Shown here: positions 21,301 through 33,165 of the stretch, piece by piece | How the letters are laid out: each line of letters opens with the position of its first letter | Position numbering within the stretch: the first letter of the stretch is position 1 | Assembly: GCA_934047225.1 (NCBI GenBank) | Contig: OW203992.1 | Coordinates: 18,713,501 to 18,777,500 of the forward strand | Length of the DNA stretch: 64,000 nucleotides | Origin: Ypsolopha sequella | Taxonomy: Eukaryota; Arthropoda; Insecta; Lepidoptera; Ypsolophidae | Direction of reading: 5' to 3' | Position numbers and translations under genes: made by a program | The notes under the pieces: model-generated | Told to the model about the DNA's origin: nothing | The model's database searches: none | What the model saw: only the letters and a program-made list of their open reading frames with translations

Positions 21301-21704
21301 CTTGAGACAAGTGGCGTGTCCTACCACCGGTAAATAAGCAACTATTTTACTGGATCTATTTTTAAACGATTTTTTAAAATAAATTTTGCGTTATCTTTTT
21401 GACGCGACGTGGCTGTTGAAGCGTTGACTTTAGTGATACGCAATGTCGCAATGCTCCGATATTATCGATATCGATAGTGTGAAATGTGAATACTTGGAAC
21501 GACAGGGTCTGTAGCTCCTACCAATGCTTAATGATGTTTACTTTATATTCACGATGATGGTATCTTTGATTTATTTTTTACGGATAATTGTATTTTTTAA
21601 ATGTTAATGTTAAACATGTTTTGAAATTATTTTTAAAAGTAAGACAATACAAATTCAATACAATATCAAAAGAGCCTTCCGTAAATGTCCAATGGAGGCG
21701 TGTT

Positions 21705-21847
21705 CTGGTCCTCTAAAAAGGCCGCTTTGCATGAATCACATTATGATTCTGTTCTAATGCCGTCTCTTTTGCACGCGTGAAAAAACTCTGACTCCATCCT
21801 ACTTTCAAATCATTTTATGATTCACCCAAGTCGGCCTTTTTAGATCC
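21705..21847. mobile_element. Small MITE (~143 bp), copy 1
   Basis: Inverted ends CCTCTAAAAAGGCCGCTTTG and CAAGTCGGCCTTTTTAGATC. The central CTAATGCCGTCTCTTTTGC is identical in the copy at 60838-60980. Also shares ATTTTATGATTCACC. Confidence 0.7.
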
Positions 21848-23176
21848 CCTGTAGTGAAATATCAGTATATTTTTATAGTAACTGATTCATTAGTTATATT
21901 TATTATAGCAAAGCACCAAATTTTTTGAATTTATAAAATTCTTATTATCACCGAAGTTAGCGATAGCGATATTTATCAGTTTTAGTATGAAATCACCGTG
22001 ACGTCATGCCGTTAAGCTCACTTTGATTGCCAATAACGTAATTTTTTGAAATATCGAAAAAGTAATTTTACTACTGTTTTCATGTTTTTTAAACTAAGTA
22101 TGTGTAAGCAAATATGCGTATGAGTGCTATGCGTTTTGTTTTTACTTTGGTGTGAGTACGGGGTGAGAGCAAATTATGCGGGGGGAAAGAGGCAATACTT
22201 GAACTCGGCCGAATACGTAGTGAGTGAGTAGTGATGAAGGCACATCTCTCGGATATCTACGTATATTATACAGAACCGGAGCCCCTTTATATTAGAGAGT
22301 GAAAGTTACAGATTTCTTATTTTTTTGTTGTTGTCTGTGTGCTAATACTAGCCTGCATACCAAATTTCAGCTTTTTAGGACTTCAGTAAGTACCCTAGAG
22401 GTTTTGGGGTTTGTCAATTGTCAAAATCTACGTATTTTAGGTATTATTAAAATCCAATGTATACAAGCTAGAATCTAGCTGCTAGACAAATGAAACTTAG
22501 CGTATATTTCACAAGTCTGCTGACTACATCTTATCTTGAGAATTGGAGCTCTCTAGTATTATCCAGATCGAAGCTATGAGGGTTCAAAAATACGACGAAA
22601 CGCTTCCAGAAAAGGTACGTAGTGCCCTGCTAACTTCAGCTCGCCTTGGCGGCATGATTTTTTTCTGGGGGGGTTGGAGGGGGGCAGATTTAATTATTAA
22701 CCCAGCCGACCGACCACTGACAGATAGATGTTAAAGACAACGAATACAAAACTTTTCGTTTTTATTTATGCATGTGAGACATGTTAGTTGATGTTAGTAC
22801 ATACACATAGGAAGGTGGTGTAGGTATTATTAAAAACATTAACATTGTTTTACGTATATTGCTGATGTATTTTGGTTTTATTTTATATTTTACTTTTATT
22901 GTGGGGTGGGCCGGGCCCACCTGCCCTCCCCCCCCCCCTTGCTACGCCTATGCTTGGCGGGGGGCCCAGATACATTTTAGGAATAGGCGGATGACTATCA
23001 GCAACACGGTAAATGATGGGACCTCCAAAACGATATTCGTTGCAGTTGAGTGTAGGATGTTACAGGCGCATAGCGGTTGCTGCTTTCTCGAAGTAACGGA
23101 CCAGTCGACTCGTCAAACATGCCGAGATCCGCCCGGGGCCGCGACAACGGCCTACTTCTACTATTTATTACTATAC

Positions 23177-24716
23177 CACCCAAGCAACATTTAGGCTGAA
23201 AATAAAACTTTATTCCAGTTCATTAACAGCCAAACGCTTTAAAATAGATGAACAAGAGACTAAAAACTTTCTTAGAGTTGTACAATAGCATAAATTATGT
23301 AGTTTAAACAGTGCAGCTGGGTAACGGCTGTACACTTGCCGAAATTTTTACTTTTAGCTTGTAAATAGCATTAAAAACACCAAACATACAGTGTCTAGTG
23401 TACAAACATACTTTAAGCAAGTCAAGAAGTCTAGAGCTGTGTAACGGCTGTTCAATAGATATTTTCTACACCCTGTGACAGCGATGCGCTTTACAATAGT
23501 GTAATTAAATGCTATGGTTTGGATAAGAGCATAATCTTACTCTATTGTACTGCCGACACGATTAGTGTAGGTTTATTCTATTGTACAGCGCTCAGTGTTT
23601 ATATGGCAAAACTGTAGATGATTGTACAGCTCTGAGTGTGTATGTGGATGATTATCCAGCTCATCTATTATTTTAATGCTTAAAGCGAAATTTTATGCTG
23701 CTGTTCAGGTATTGTAAACGTTTCTCGAATGTGTATACAGGTTAGGTTAATTATTGTGTTCGTATATATTACGTTCGTATATTACCGCAGATAGGTAAAT
23801 ACATCAGTACATTGGAAATACAGAATAGGATCCTTTTATTATAAATGTAACCCTAAACAGCTGTAATATTAACTAATTGTCTACTTCTTCCCAGCTACTA
23901 GAATAATTAAATTCTTAAAATGGTAAAATATTATTCTTTAGGCTAATAAAAATTCTTTAACTCAGCCTTCGTCCAGCAGATCGCTTTATAATAGAGTAAA
24001 AAAAGAGCAACAGCTGTTTTCATTGGAAACTCCATTAAAACATAACCTAAGAACTTGATTTTTTACTACACGTAATGTTTTAGTGTTTATTTCTTTGAAA
24101 TTAACAAAGACTACTAAATAAATACATAAAATTAGTTTATTTTGTATAAACAAGTACTATAAACACAACAGACTCGGTCTTAGGTCGAATAAAACGATTG
24201 ATATTTCATAAAATTTGTCGATAATATCGATTATTTCGAGAGCGCATGAGTTTTTTGCTTATTATTAATATACACATTCACGAAAAAATTGCAACCGCAA
24301 GCAAAATAACACATAATAATCGAAATATGTTATGTTATAAGTTACTTCACATTTATCTAATGGCGTTCGATTTATAAAGTCTGGAGAATAACAGCTAAGA
24401 GAATAAATGATTCTCGTAGTAATTTTTTAAGTCTTTTACCAGCCTAAGACCGTGAGTAAGCTTCAAAATAGCAGTTTTTGTAGAACTGTAGCTGTATAAT
24501 AGAATTAAATTAATCCCTTACTCAGACTTCAGGCGAAAATACTGCTGTTACCCAGCCGGATCTATACTTAACGCTGTATAGTTTGGGGCCCCTTTTGGGG
24601 GTACAACGGCTGTGTAGCCGGCTATACAGCCTCTATACAGCTATGTTATACAGCCCAACGCATTCAAAAAGTTCCTAGTACAGCTGTTACACAGTTTCAG
24701 ATGCTATCTGGGCACT
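23177..24716. mobile_element. Unclassified ~1.5-kb element with recurring motif
   Basis: AT-rich block between CACCCAAGCAACATTTAGGC and GATGCTATCTGGGCAC, whose ends are weakly inverted (CCCAAGCAAC versus CCCAGATAGC). Throughout, the motif TTGTACAATAG or its inverse CTATTGTACAGC recurs (for example near 23277, 23540, 23572, 23613), together with GTAACGGCTGTAC and CAGCTGTTACAC. There is no substantial open frame. Probably a non-autonomous transposon; boundaries tentative. Confidence 0.4.
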
Positions 24717-25249
24717 TTACATTAACAAATCATTTAATAACACTTTCCATCCGCATATTTATTAAGGTTTCTCCAAACGCCAACGACCTTGAACTGAGTA
24801 ACTTTATAATCATTTTATACGGTAACTAGATATAGCATTTTTTAATAGAAGAAAAATACATAGTAATCTACATGATATAAATAGTGATGTGGTTTTTCCT
24901 GAATTTAATTTTAATATACAGAAGTGAAGCAAGATAACTCCAAGTTTACCCTTATTTCTCGATTTTTGGTCCACTTGTATCGAATGTATGTTTTTATCGA
25001 AACAGTATAAACATTTATAAACTTCTAGACAAAATAATATTTAATGATATGGTTTTCTCAGTTCTTGGAAATTGCTTTTATTTTAGATAAAATAAATTAA
25101 AAACACACTATTTTCGCATTTGTCAGCCGTAGCGACTGACGTAACAACCATGTTGCAGTGCGTGCTGATCAGAACTTTATTTTAATATGGTTTTGTTCGA
25201 AATTTCAACCACCACGAATCGAGTTGCTAATTTTTCCGATGGAGACACC

Positions 25250-25674
25250 TTAAGGCGCTACGGAAAAAAATCGACACTTTAAGGACTTGCATATCTACTT
25301 CAGTAAATAATGTATTATTTTGATAAAATAGTATATTATTTTTGGATTCTTTTTCTAGGGATCTGTTAAAACAGAAACGCGATTTGAGAAATTCGGCTCG
25401 ATAGAAATATTTATTGAAATGAGGTCCATTTCGACACCAATTCTCCTGGTTTGACAATTTAGAATGCCATATAGACTGCAACTATATTTTATTAGGTGGG
25501 TTTTAACAGTATCTAGGACCTGGTTAAACGAAATTTTGATAGCAACTTTAGTACATTTTATATTAATAAAAAACCGTCTTTTTGCAACTTTTCCACGAGT
25601 CTGTCCCTTTCGCACTGAGGATTTTTTCGCATATGGAGTAACAGGGACGCTAAAACTTTTACATATCGCCTTAA
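25250..25674 (-). mobile_element. TTAA-flanked MITE, uninterrupted copy
   Basis: TTAAGGCGCTACGG at the left, ACATATCGCCTTAA at the right, 425 bp including both TTAA. Best complete reference copy for the family in this window. The target of the nested element at 16.8 kb is intact here (CTAGGACCTGGTTAAACG on this strand). Small open frames on both strands are incidental. Confidence 0.8.
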
Positions 25675-26039
25675 ATGGGCTTATTTATCGCACGATTGCT
25701 GTGCATGCGGGCTCAGTTTTGTAATACTAATCGTCGATAAAGATAATCCGCTGAATTCGCTTATCCTATCTTAGTTGCGTTGAGGTAGTACAAGTGCAGG
25801 TCCTAAGATAGAAGACTGCCTTTAAAAAGGTGGCGTGTTCAGATAGGGCACAATGGGAAAAATATAAACCAGAAAAGATAGATTTGGACAAAATTAATCT
25901 CGTCATTCATCAATACTATAAAAAAGTCGGTAACTAGCTGTAAGTCCTGTTTGTTTTTGCAAAATTTTAAATGAAATGGGTTATTTAAATTACAAAGAGG
26001 TCAAAACTACAATTTAAAAAAAAATGTCTATCTGTTTGT

Positions 26040-26356
26040 ATATACCTCTGTATGTTTGTTTGTTTGTTCCGTTTTAACTCGAGAACCACTCAACTGATTT
26101 GGATGCGGTTTTCTTTATTATCATCGTAGTGCCCGCTGGACCGGCGATCTGAAGGATGTTGCGGGTGGCGGCTGGATGAGGATGACTGAGGACCGCCAAG
26201 GATGGCGTAATATTTTGGAGGCCTATGTCCAGCAGTGGACGAATACGGGCTGATGGATGGATAGAAGTGACCGTGGTCATAATAAGGGATGTTGATAAAT
26301 AAGAGCCGAGTTTGAAATGAGGCAAAGATTGAATAGCGCGGGCGAGAGGCTAGTTT
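26040..26356. repeat. Composite repeat around a LINE 3' fragment
   Basis: Left part GTTCCGTTTTAACTCGAGAA followed by CCACTCAACTGATTTGGATG is a lepidopteran dispersed motif. The right end GCGCGGGCGAGAGGCTAGTTT is the inverse of the AACTAGC...GCCCGCG head seen at 2345. Between them is inserted the RTE fragment at 26134-26253. Confidence 0.5.
26134..26253 (+). pseudogene. RTE-type LINE reverse transcriptase C-terminus
   Basis: The frame reads RWTGDLKDVAGGGWMRMTED and RQGWRNILEAYVQQWTNTG, then TGA. This pattern (RW..DL.......WM....DR..W..L.EAYVQQWT) is the characteristic C-terminal tail of RTE-clade non-LTR retrotransposon ORFs in insects. Only the last ~39 codons remain, as expected for a 5'-truncated insertion, followed by the short GATGGATGG-type tail. 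It has no function in the host gene. Confidence 0.7.
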
Positions 26357-27607
26357 AGGAATAAAAAAAAAAACACACTGTTAAATTGATGAAGAATGTT
26401 CCGTTGCAGCGTTTCTTTATCCCGGCAGAACAGGGAAAACTTGCTTTGTTTATTTGTACCAATTAAAAGAAGACACTTAAGAAGATGGCATACTCTAGCA
26501 ACTTTTTTTATTACCCGTCCAGCACAATAAGTCTAACGGCAAAGACCTTATTTGCTTTTCATACAGGCGATTATATATTGGCTCTTTGGCCTCTTTTTCT
26601 TAGACGCGTAATACTAGTGATCACGCAGCGAAACAACAAATTGGTGTGTTTTTAGCTAATACTGAAATATTTTGTAGGGAAAAAAATATTGAATTTAAGT
26701 GATATACCTTCATATTTCTATTACCTATTTTATGAAAAAAAAATCAAGTTGATCTGTTAACTGCGTTCTTCAAGCGAACGTTTGAAAACAAAAAAAAACA
26801 GGGTGCAAGACATTTTTTTTTGACAAAAGTATAAATCTTAGTACATTGTTTATACGTAAGATCCCTAGAGAAAAGATTAATAAACCAAATATATTTTTTT
26901 CAATACAAGGAGAGTCCGAATTTCTTCAAACGAATCCTTGATAGACAGGAGTTGGTCATGCTCTAGGCTCAGGTACAGTCTTAAATAAAGTTAGACGATT
27001 GGTTATGTAAAAGGGCAAGGTAGTAAGACGTTTAAAGTTAATGCACTAAGGTCACAGTGGCAGGAAGGTTGTCCGCTAAGCGAGTGTGACGATGTAATCG
27101 CTGAAGGCAGCCAGCGTGTAATGATAGGTGATGTGATGACTCACTTTCGACGATGATGCTGTTAATGAGACTAATGAGGGTGCCCATATGGAATGTGGCA
27201 CGCCCAGCCGCAAGTTTTGCAGGAACTATTGTTTAACCGCTGGACAGTCGAACGGTAATTACGTATTGTCTAGCAGAGGAAGTGCTAAACCAACACAAGC
27301 ATGGTTAATGTTTCAATAATTTTCAAAGTGTGTTCGAAACTTTATTTCGTAAACGAAATATGAGATGATAAAGAGCAGTAACCTATTTTTATTACAATAA
27401 AATGAAAACCTAAACAGATGTTAATGCCTAAACTAATTAAAGAATGAGCGACGTTATAAATGATCCCGCGATCACCAGCTTCAGGCATCATGGCAACAGC
27501 GCGCCGGCAAGAACCGAAGTGTGAAAAAAGTTCTTGCTTGTTTGTAGCCAAATACATCCGCGGTCCGCTGGCATTACATCATGAATTATTAATTGTAGAC
27601 AAACGGA

Positions 27608-28846
27608 TCAGTTCGCTGAACTCATTGTCCGCCATCGAAACGAACGTCCTATTAAATTGATATTAATACTTAATTGCATCAAACGGTTAAGCTCAACGTA
27701 GCTCGGAAGGCCGAATGTCTCGAATATTACAATCTTAGATGGTAATGAAATGAAGCATCCGAAGAAAAGAACATCGACTCGTCTAAGCCAGAGTGAAACT
27801 ACAGTCTGCATATTTGTTGCTATTAGTAATGGCATGATTATAGAGAAAGTAGAGAGTTCACAGTTATCAGACAAGTCATACTTCCGAACTAAAGAATTTT
27901 AATGGTTAAATGTTTTCGAAGTTTAATTGGCTCTTTGCGGGTTAATGGTAATTTTTCAGTAGTTCTTAAATTGAGATAAGATAGACCGGTTTGCTGAGTA
28001 AATGTCAAAGAAGCAAGAAAAATAAAAAGGTTCAAGACATCAAAAATGCCCTCATTCACCTCTGTAGCTGTGCCAACTGCCTGGAACTGGTCCAACTCTT
28101 GCGCGTGGAATGAGTTGTTTACAGAAATGTCCAGGAATAGCCGAGGAACCGGGTAAAGCTGACGAAGGATAACCAGATAATAAAACTTAGTATTCATTAG
28201 TTTCTATTCTAATGTTATGCGATAAACATTTAAATGTTTCCGGAATAATTAAATTAGTTTTCACTAAGCGGATATCTCGTCATAAATAAACGGGTAGAAA
28301 GTTCTATCAAGTAGAAAACTGGATTATAAAATTCTCAACTGCTTTAAGTATATCAGATAATTTTAACATGATACTGTTCTGTTCAGTACAAGAAATTATA
28401 CCTATAGTTAAGGCACTATTCAAGTCATAACAAAGTAAAAAAGTCACCAAGATAATTCCATATTGGGCACATTTTCTCCGTTAATGGGAGTTTCAAGACC
28501 CCGCGCGATAAAATTCAAAGCACGACACATCGTTCGAATGCCTCGACACTTGGGTCACCGTCTCACCCAGGCTGTTGACATACCCTCGCTCATGATAAGT
28601 GCCTTGTAATGGAACTGAACACTCAGAACCAATTACGGGCAACTCACATTGTTAAACGTCTTGCGCAGAAGAAATTACCGACAACGTTTTTAAATTATTT
28701 CTTAAGTAAGACTCTACTGGTTTAGATAGAACACTATCAAACAAATTGAATAGCGTGTTAAAAGTGGAGAACAACATCAGGATACTTTTAATCCCGGAAA
28801 AATTCATAGTAACTGAGGAATTTGTAAACTTTTGACTGTTGTTCAT
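27608..28846 (-). pseudogene. Degraded coding remnant, unknown protein
   Basis: Four minus-strand pieces follow one another. First, 28846-28652 begins MNNSQKFTNSSVTMNFSG with a hydrophobic stretch (ILMLFSTFNTLFNLF) and ends in a TAA. Second, the same frame continues after that stop with QCELPVIGSECSVPLQGTYH and SLGETVTQVSRHSNDVSCF to about 28490. Third, 28197-27889 includes HAQELDQFQAVGTATEV. Fourth, in another frame, 27874-27608 includes LPSYVELNRLMQLSIN. Codon-like composition over 1.2 kb with in-frame stops and a frameshift suggests a decayed gene. The N-terminal segment resembles a signal peptide and is partly duplicated upstream. No family recognised. Confidence 0.35.
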
Positions 28847-29590
28847 GAGTTATTATTAGTCTTATTAGGTTTTTTTTATTCAGTTTACACTATATATTTC
28901 TATAAAAACACTTTATTATAATAATCATTTCCAAAGTGACAAGGTTGGCCTAGTATTGTTAAAATAGCTTTTCATATTTTTTTTGTACTTAGTATTTATA
29001 ATATTTTTTATAATTTCGTAAAGATTTCAAATACTTTATAGCTCCATAATTACCTGAAACACAAATCTAAATAATGAGAGACAATTTTAATAACACTAGG
29101 CCAACCTTGTCACTTTGGAAATGATTATTATAGTGTTTTTATAGAAATATATAGTGTAAAATGAATAAAAAAAAAACAAATAAGTTTTCTTTCATATTTA
29201 ATTAGTCTTATTAGGTAAATTCTCATCAATATAGATTTTTGGACAAATTCATATTAACCGAGGAATTTGTAAACATTCGACTGTTATTCATGAGTTAGGT
29301 AAATTCTCATCAATATCGATATTTGGAAGAATCCATAGTAACCGAGGAATTTGTAAACTTTCAACTGTTATTCATGAGTTATTAAGTAAATTCTCATCAT
29401 TATAGATATTTATGTATGGTAGGTATATGTAAAGTAAAGAGCGGATAATAAGATCAAGATACTTCTCATCCCGGAAAAATTCATAGTATCCGAGGAATTT
29501 GTAAACTTTTGACTATTATTCATGACTATTATTCATTAGTCTTATTAGGTAAATTCTCATCATTATAGATATTTATGTATGGTACATGTA
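28796..29590. repeat. Direct repeats of a ~75-bp module around a MITE
   Basis: The module containing ACCGAGGAATTTGTAAAC and TGTTATTCATGAGTTA occurs at about 28800, 29255, 29340 and 29480. The spacer AGGTAAATTCTCATCAATAT is also repeated. Two copies retain TCATCCCGGAAAAATTCATA or a close variant. The first and last copies can be read on the minus strand as the same hydrophobic N-terminal peptide. Confidence 0.65.
28878..29168. mobile_element. Hairpin MITE, ~75-bp inverted arms
   Basis: ACACTATATATTTCTATAAA...CCAAAGTGACAAGGTTGGCC pairs with GGCCAACCTTGTCACTTTGG...TTTATAGAAATATATAGTGT. Nearly perfect arms suggest a recent insertion into the direct-repeat array. AGTCTTATTAGG flanks it on both sides. 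Confidence 0.75.
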
Positions 29591-30221
29591 AACTTTTAAG
29601 TAGTAAATTTAGCAAAGACGTTTCGTTTTCTGTAGGTTCATTAATCAGTTGGCTCTGGTTATCAATTTGTTCTCTACATCATCCACGTCTCGTCGAACAT
29701 ACTGATGTGTTGACTATGGCCTGTCATGCAAGATTACGGTAAACGTGCCGCGAACACAATTATGGTATCATTCATTACTCATATCATCATTTTATGTTAT
29801 GCTGTCAGTTGAAATGTTCATGTTATGATTTTACCTAAATGATTTCACATAATATTTAGAAACTTTCAGAGGGAACTGTGTTAGAAATTGTATTCGAAAG
29901 GGACGTAGCGAAATGTAAATTGTAAACGTAGCTTCATACCGACGCGATGTGCGGGTTATAGCTGTAGTTATAGTTACATATGGTATAGTTATATACCAAT
30001 CGCATTGTTTTCCTTTTGTCTTCGTGTGCCAGTACGATCGTTATTATTGCTTGTCACAATAATAATAGTTGACGGAGCCGTAATTAATCATAAACCAACG
30101 CGTCCTAAGCAAATTCAATAAACATTTCCTCATGTAATTTCTAAACCATCAATCCATATGCATGCATGTGTAGTTAAATAAATTAATATTAGTCTTTACA
30201 TATGAAATTGTCGTTTCCTAC

Positions 30222-30592
30222 GGAGAATTTGAAGGAAACTCAATTTTTAGTACTAACACTTTTGCATTTTTTTTAGGAATGACTTTATGTAATTTTTTTT
30301 GTGCATGAATGAGACAACATTAAGCTGAAAAGAGTCAACTGTAAAAAATATTACGAATCTTATCATAGAAATGGATGGCATCTAGGACGAACTGTTTTTG
30401 AAGATTTAATTTTTATAAACAAACTGAAAATAAAAACAAAATTTAATACGTAGATGTCAAACCTTGAAATCAACTTTCAAACAAAAAAGAAATAATTTAA
30501 ATAGCTATTGAATTACAGGAATTATGGACTCATGAATTTGTAAGAATTTTTAGGCAATTTCATATTAAAGACCTATTATTTAGGTATAGTAC
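30222..30592 (+). repeat. ~380-bp dispersed repeat, copy 1
   Basis: Landmarks in order: TTTTAGTACTAACA, TTTTTTTAGGAATGAC, AATGAGACAACATTAAGCT, GAACTGTTTTTGAAGATTTA, TTTAATACGTAGAT, ATAGCTATTGAATTACAGGA. Other copies: 42958-43350 (inverted), 44320-44700, 48290-48680. No inverted ends or open frame seen. Confidence 0.75.
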
Positions 30593-30764
30593 GAGTAAAC
30601 ATTGATTTAACTATTTATTTATTAAAATTACAGTACCTACTTGTGCTTTGAGTTTTGGAATTGAATTGGCATTTTAAATAATGTGCAAACTTTTTTTGGA
30701 ACAATCAGCACCTCGGCCCCACAGTTTTGCGAGTCGTGTCCCTCGATTATTCTTGGAGGGTATT

Positions 30765-31010
30765 TTAATTTCCCCAAAAATGTGAGGAGGATGGGGGTTC
30801 CGCGTCGTTGTTGCCCCTGCAGAGAGGGGTGGAGTGCGGACCGCGGGGCGTCGTCACGAGGGTGACGGGCGGGTTCACGCGACTGCGCAGTTTGGGTGAC
30901 CGGCGAGGTCCCGGGGGACGCTCCGCCATGCCGGCAACCTCGTGGTACCTCGCTCCCCGCACGCAGCTGCTGCTAGCCCCAGCCTGCTGTCTTCACGTAA
31001 GACGAGCACT
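30765..31010. other. GC-rich open block, coding status unclear
   Basis: CpG-rich sequence open on both strands. The minus strand reads MAERPPGPRRSPKLRSRVNP and then PVTLVTTPRGPHST before a TAA. The plus strand has an open frame ending at a donor-like TTCAC/GTAAGACG. It sits 140 bases downstream (in minus transcription) of the 72-base exon. It could be an alternative 3' coding end or a promoter; no protein family recognised. Confidence 0.25.
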
Positions 31011-31149
31011 CATTCAGGCTGTTATATCCGATCATCGCCATAGCAACGATACGCTCACCCTCATTCAATTAGCTTGCAATCAGGATCGTAACTAGGACAC
31101 AATTAGATGGGATAAGTCAGCTCGGGTCTAAAATATGAAGTGTACAAAC

Positions 31150-31221
31150 CATTAGCGGAGCGAGCAGCCGGTGACGTAGCTTCCTTGCTTTTGGCATTTT
31201 CCTTTTCTTTACCGTTATTAC
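31150..31221 (-). CDS. Unidentified Ser/Pro-rich protein, 24-codon cassette exon
   Basis: A 72-base exon bounded by a good acceptor (TTTGTTTCAG) and a weaker donor (AATG/GTTTGT). Entered in phase 1 and left in phase 1, it is symmetric and could be included or skipped without changing frame. It encodes NNGKEKENAKSKEATSPAAR and SAN after the split Gly codon, a Lys/Glu/Ser-rich linker between the KSPREALRRVTSLLIRK segment and the terminal basic tail. Without a splice at its donor the frame would run on for 13 codons to a stop, an alternative short end. Support is composition, phase and splice sites only. Confidence 0.6.
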
Positions 31222-31886
31222 CTGAAACAAATTAAAAAGTATTAATTTTCAAATTAATGTAAACAGAATAGTAATTCATATTAGTCACGCATGCCATAAC
31301 TGTAATTAGGGGTGGGGAATGAATTGTTGTTGGAAATTGTTGTATTGTGGTGTTTGCGAATTTATTTTAATCTAGTAATTTCTGATATTTCTGTGTTTTC
31401 ATTGAAATCTACGGAACCCAGGGATCAACATAGAACAGAGATAAAAATTTTAAGGCAGAGCAAAATATTTGTTTATAAAATTAAACATTTTGCTTCCTAT
31501 AAAAGTTTTGTAGCTTTACTACCAATGGAGGAATATTTCACTTTTTCCTGGTAAAAACAGTCTATTCTAGCTATAGTTATTCCGTAAATAACCATTACGG
31601 ATATTGCCACGTTGAATTGTAACGGAAAATATACACTTTCCTACCCAAACGGTGAGTATGCGCTGAAAAATTCCAACATTTCTAAGCTATTCGCTGGTAG
31701 TTTCTGCTCTACTAAGCCAGATTTAGCTCTAGCGTACCGCGATATCTGTGGTCTCTGCAGATCGCCAGATCAAAGGCTCTCAATTCATTAGTCTTTAGCT
31801 CCCGCATTCATTACATATTTGTCTCCCTTTCTTTCTGCTTTTTGTTCTACTCGAGTGAAAGCGGTGGACAATGTGGATGTAGTGGA

Positions 31887-32116
31887 CAGTGGCGTGCACA
31901 GAACGGAAGCAAGCAATTGGTCAAGAATAACAATAAAAAATATGAAAAAATTAAAATATGACATTGAAAAAAAAAATTGTATGACGCCAGGGTAGACAAT
32001 GTATAGAGTGAAAATAGAGTGAAAATTTCCAATACAAACTTTTTTTTTCAAAGTGATATTTAAATTTTTTCATATTTTTTTTATTGTTCCAGCAAAAAGT
32101 TCTGTGCTCGCCACTG
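31887..32116. mobile_element. hAT-like hairpin MITE, copy 2
   Basis: Ends CAGTGGCGTGCACAGAAC and GTTCTGTGCTCGCCACTG. Exact 8-bp duplication GTAGTGGA on both sides (31879-31886, 32117-32124). Same family as 7446-7704, with a deletion of the AACTTTTTGCTGG part of the left arm. Confidence 0.85.
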
Positions 32117-32146
32117 GTAGTGGATGGTACACGAATAACAAACCGC

Positions 32147-33148
32147 AAATTGGAATACAAGCAAGCCGTTTGGTATACATGTACTTGAGCTCCTAAAAAC
32201 CATTTTTGCCCGCAGTTCTTTAAAAAAATCCTTAGGGGGTTATGACCCCCTTATACCTTTTGTATGAAAGATTTAAATTTTTTATTCTCGAACCTGTCGT
32301 GTGGGGTATCAAATGAAAGGGCTTCATGTGCTGATTGTAAAAATAAATATACAACATAGTTATATTTCAGCTACTTGTTTTCTAAAAAACAAAAAAGAAC
32401 ATTTTCAAAACACACCAAGTTTGGGCTCCTCCAGGTAGGAAACGGCTGAAGGAATTATTGTAAAACGTACATCAAATTACTCTTAATATCCTCAAATCAA
32501 ACGCCATTAAAGCAAAAAATATATGTACACAAATGACCCGCTTAACCTTTTTTAATTATTTTTTCTAAAACTTGTCGTGTGTGGTATCAAATGAAAGGGC
32601 TAAAAATATACAACATCGTTATATTTCAGCCAATATTATCTAAAAAAAAATCGAATCACATAAAGTTCGGGCTCAAAAAATCAAAAAATTCCATACAAAT
32701 AGTTAAGGGTCAATTCTCCGAATTTGTAACAAAATATTAAGAACCATAGTACAACCTTTAGCTAAGACAACTTTTAACAATAGTTTGCTATATTCATAAA
32801 CATATTTATAATGATATTACAATAGCTATAAAACAATTGGCTTTTCCATAGTCGTGATACCAGCCGTAAATTCCTAAAATAATCTAATATCACGATTATG
32901 GAAAATTATTTTTTTTGAAGCTACCAATTTAAAAAAAATATATTATATAGCAAACTATTGTTAAAAGTTGTCTTAGCTAAAAGTTGTATTTTTCCCGTTA
33001 CAATTATTTGTTAATATTTTGTTATAAATCCGGAGAAACGACCCTTAAGGTGATTTGTGATTTTTTTCTAAGAACTGCGGGCAAATATGATTGTTTGTGC
33101 CTCAAGTACGTGCATTACTAAACGGCTTGATTGTAAACAAATTTGCGT
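32147..33148. mobile_element. ~1-kb foldback element
   Basis: Outer arms AAGCCGTTTGGTATACATGT...TTGCCCGCAGTTCTT and AAGAACTGCGGGCAAATATG...ATTACTAAACGGCTTG. Inner arms AGCTAAGACAACTTTTAACA / TGTTAAAAGTTGTCTTAGCT, and CCATAGTCGTGATA / TATCACGATTATGG. Between them a direct duplication of GTCGTGTG.GGTATCAAATGA (32296 and 32573). Superfamily undetermined. Confidence 0.65.
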
Positions 33149-33165
33149 TTTTTTTACAAATATAC

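Larger units (their letters stand above)
11690..31149 (-). other. Giant intron of the minus-strand gene (19.5 kb)
   Basis: Inferred between the exons at 31150-31221 and 11601-11689. It holds many mobile elements, listed separately, and several candidate small exons. I saw nothing recognisable in ~12.5-13.2, 14.7-16.1, 17.9-18.4, 21.9-23.1, 26.4-27.6 and 29.6-30.2 kb beyond simple AT-rich sequence. A C-tract/GC-rich patch lies at 22900-22975. Confidence 0.6.

Noticed and set aside
22900..22975. Runs of C and G near 22.9 kb as a regulatory or quadruplex element
   Set aside because: The block resembles a dispersed GC-rich repeat fragment and no gene is nearby to regulate.
30808..31095. 95-residue plus-strand frame in a GC-rich block
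   Set aside because: Low-complexity Arg/Gly-rich reading with an equally open opposite strand; kept only as an unclear GC-rich block.
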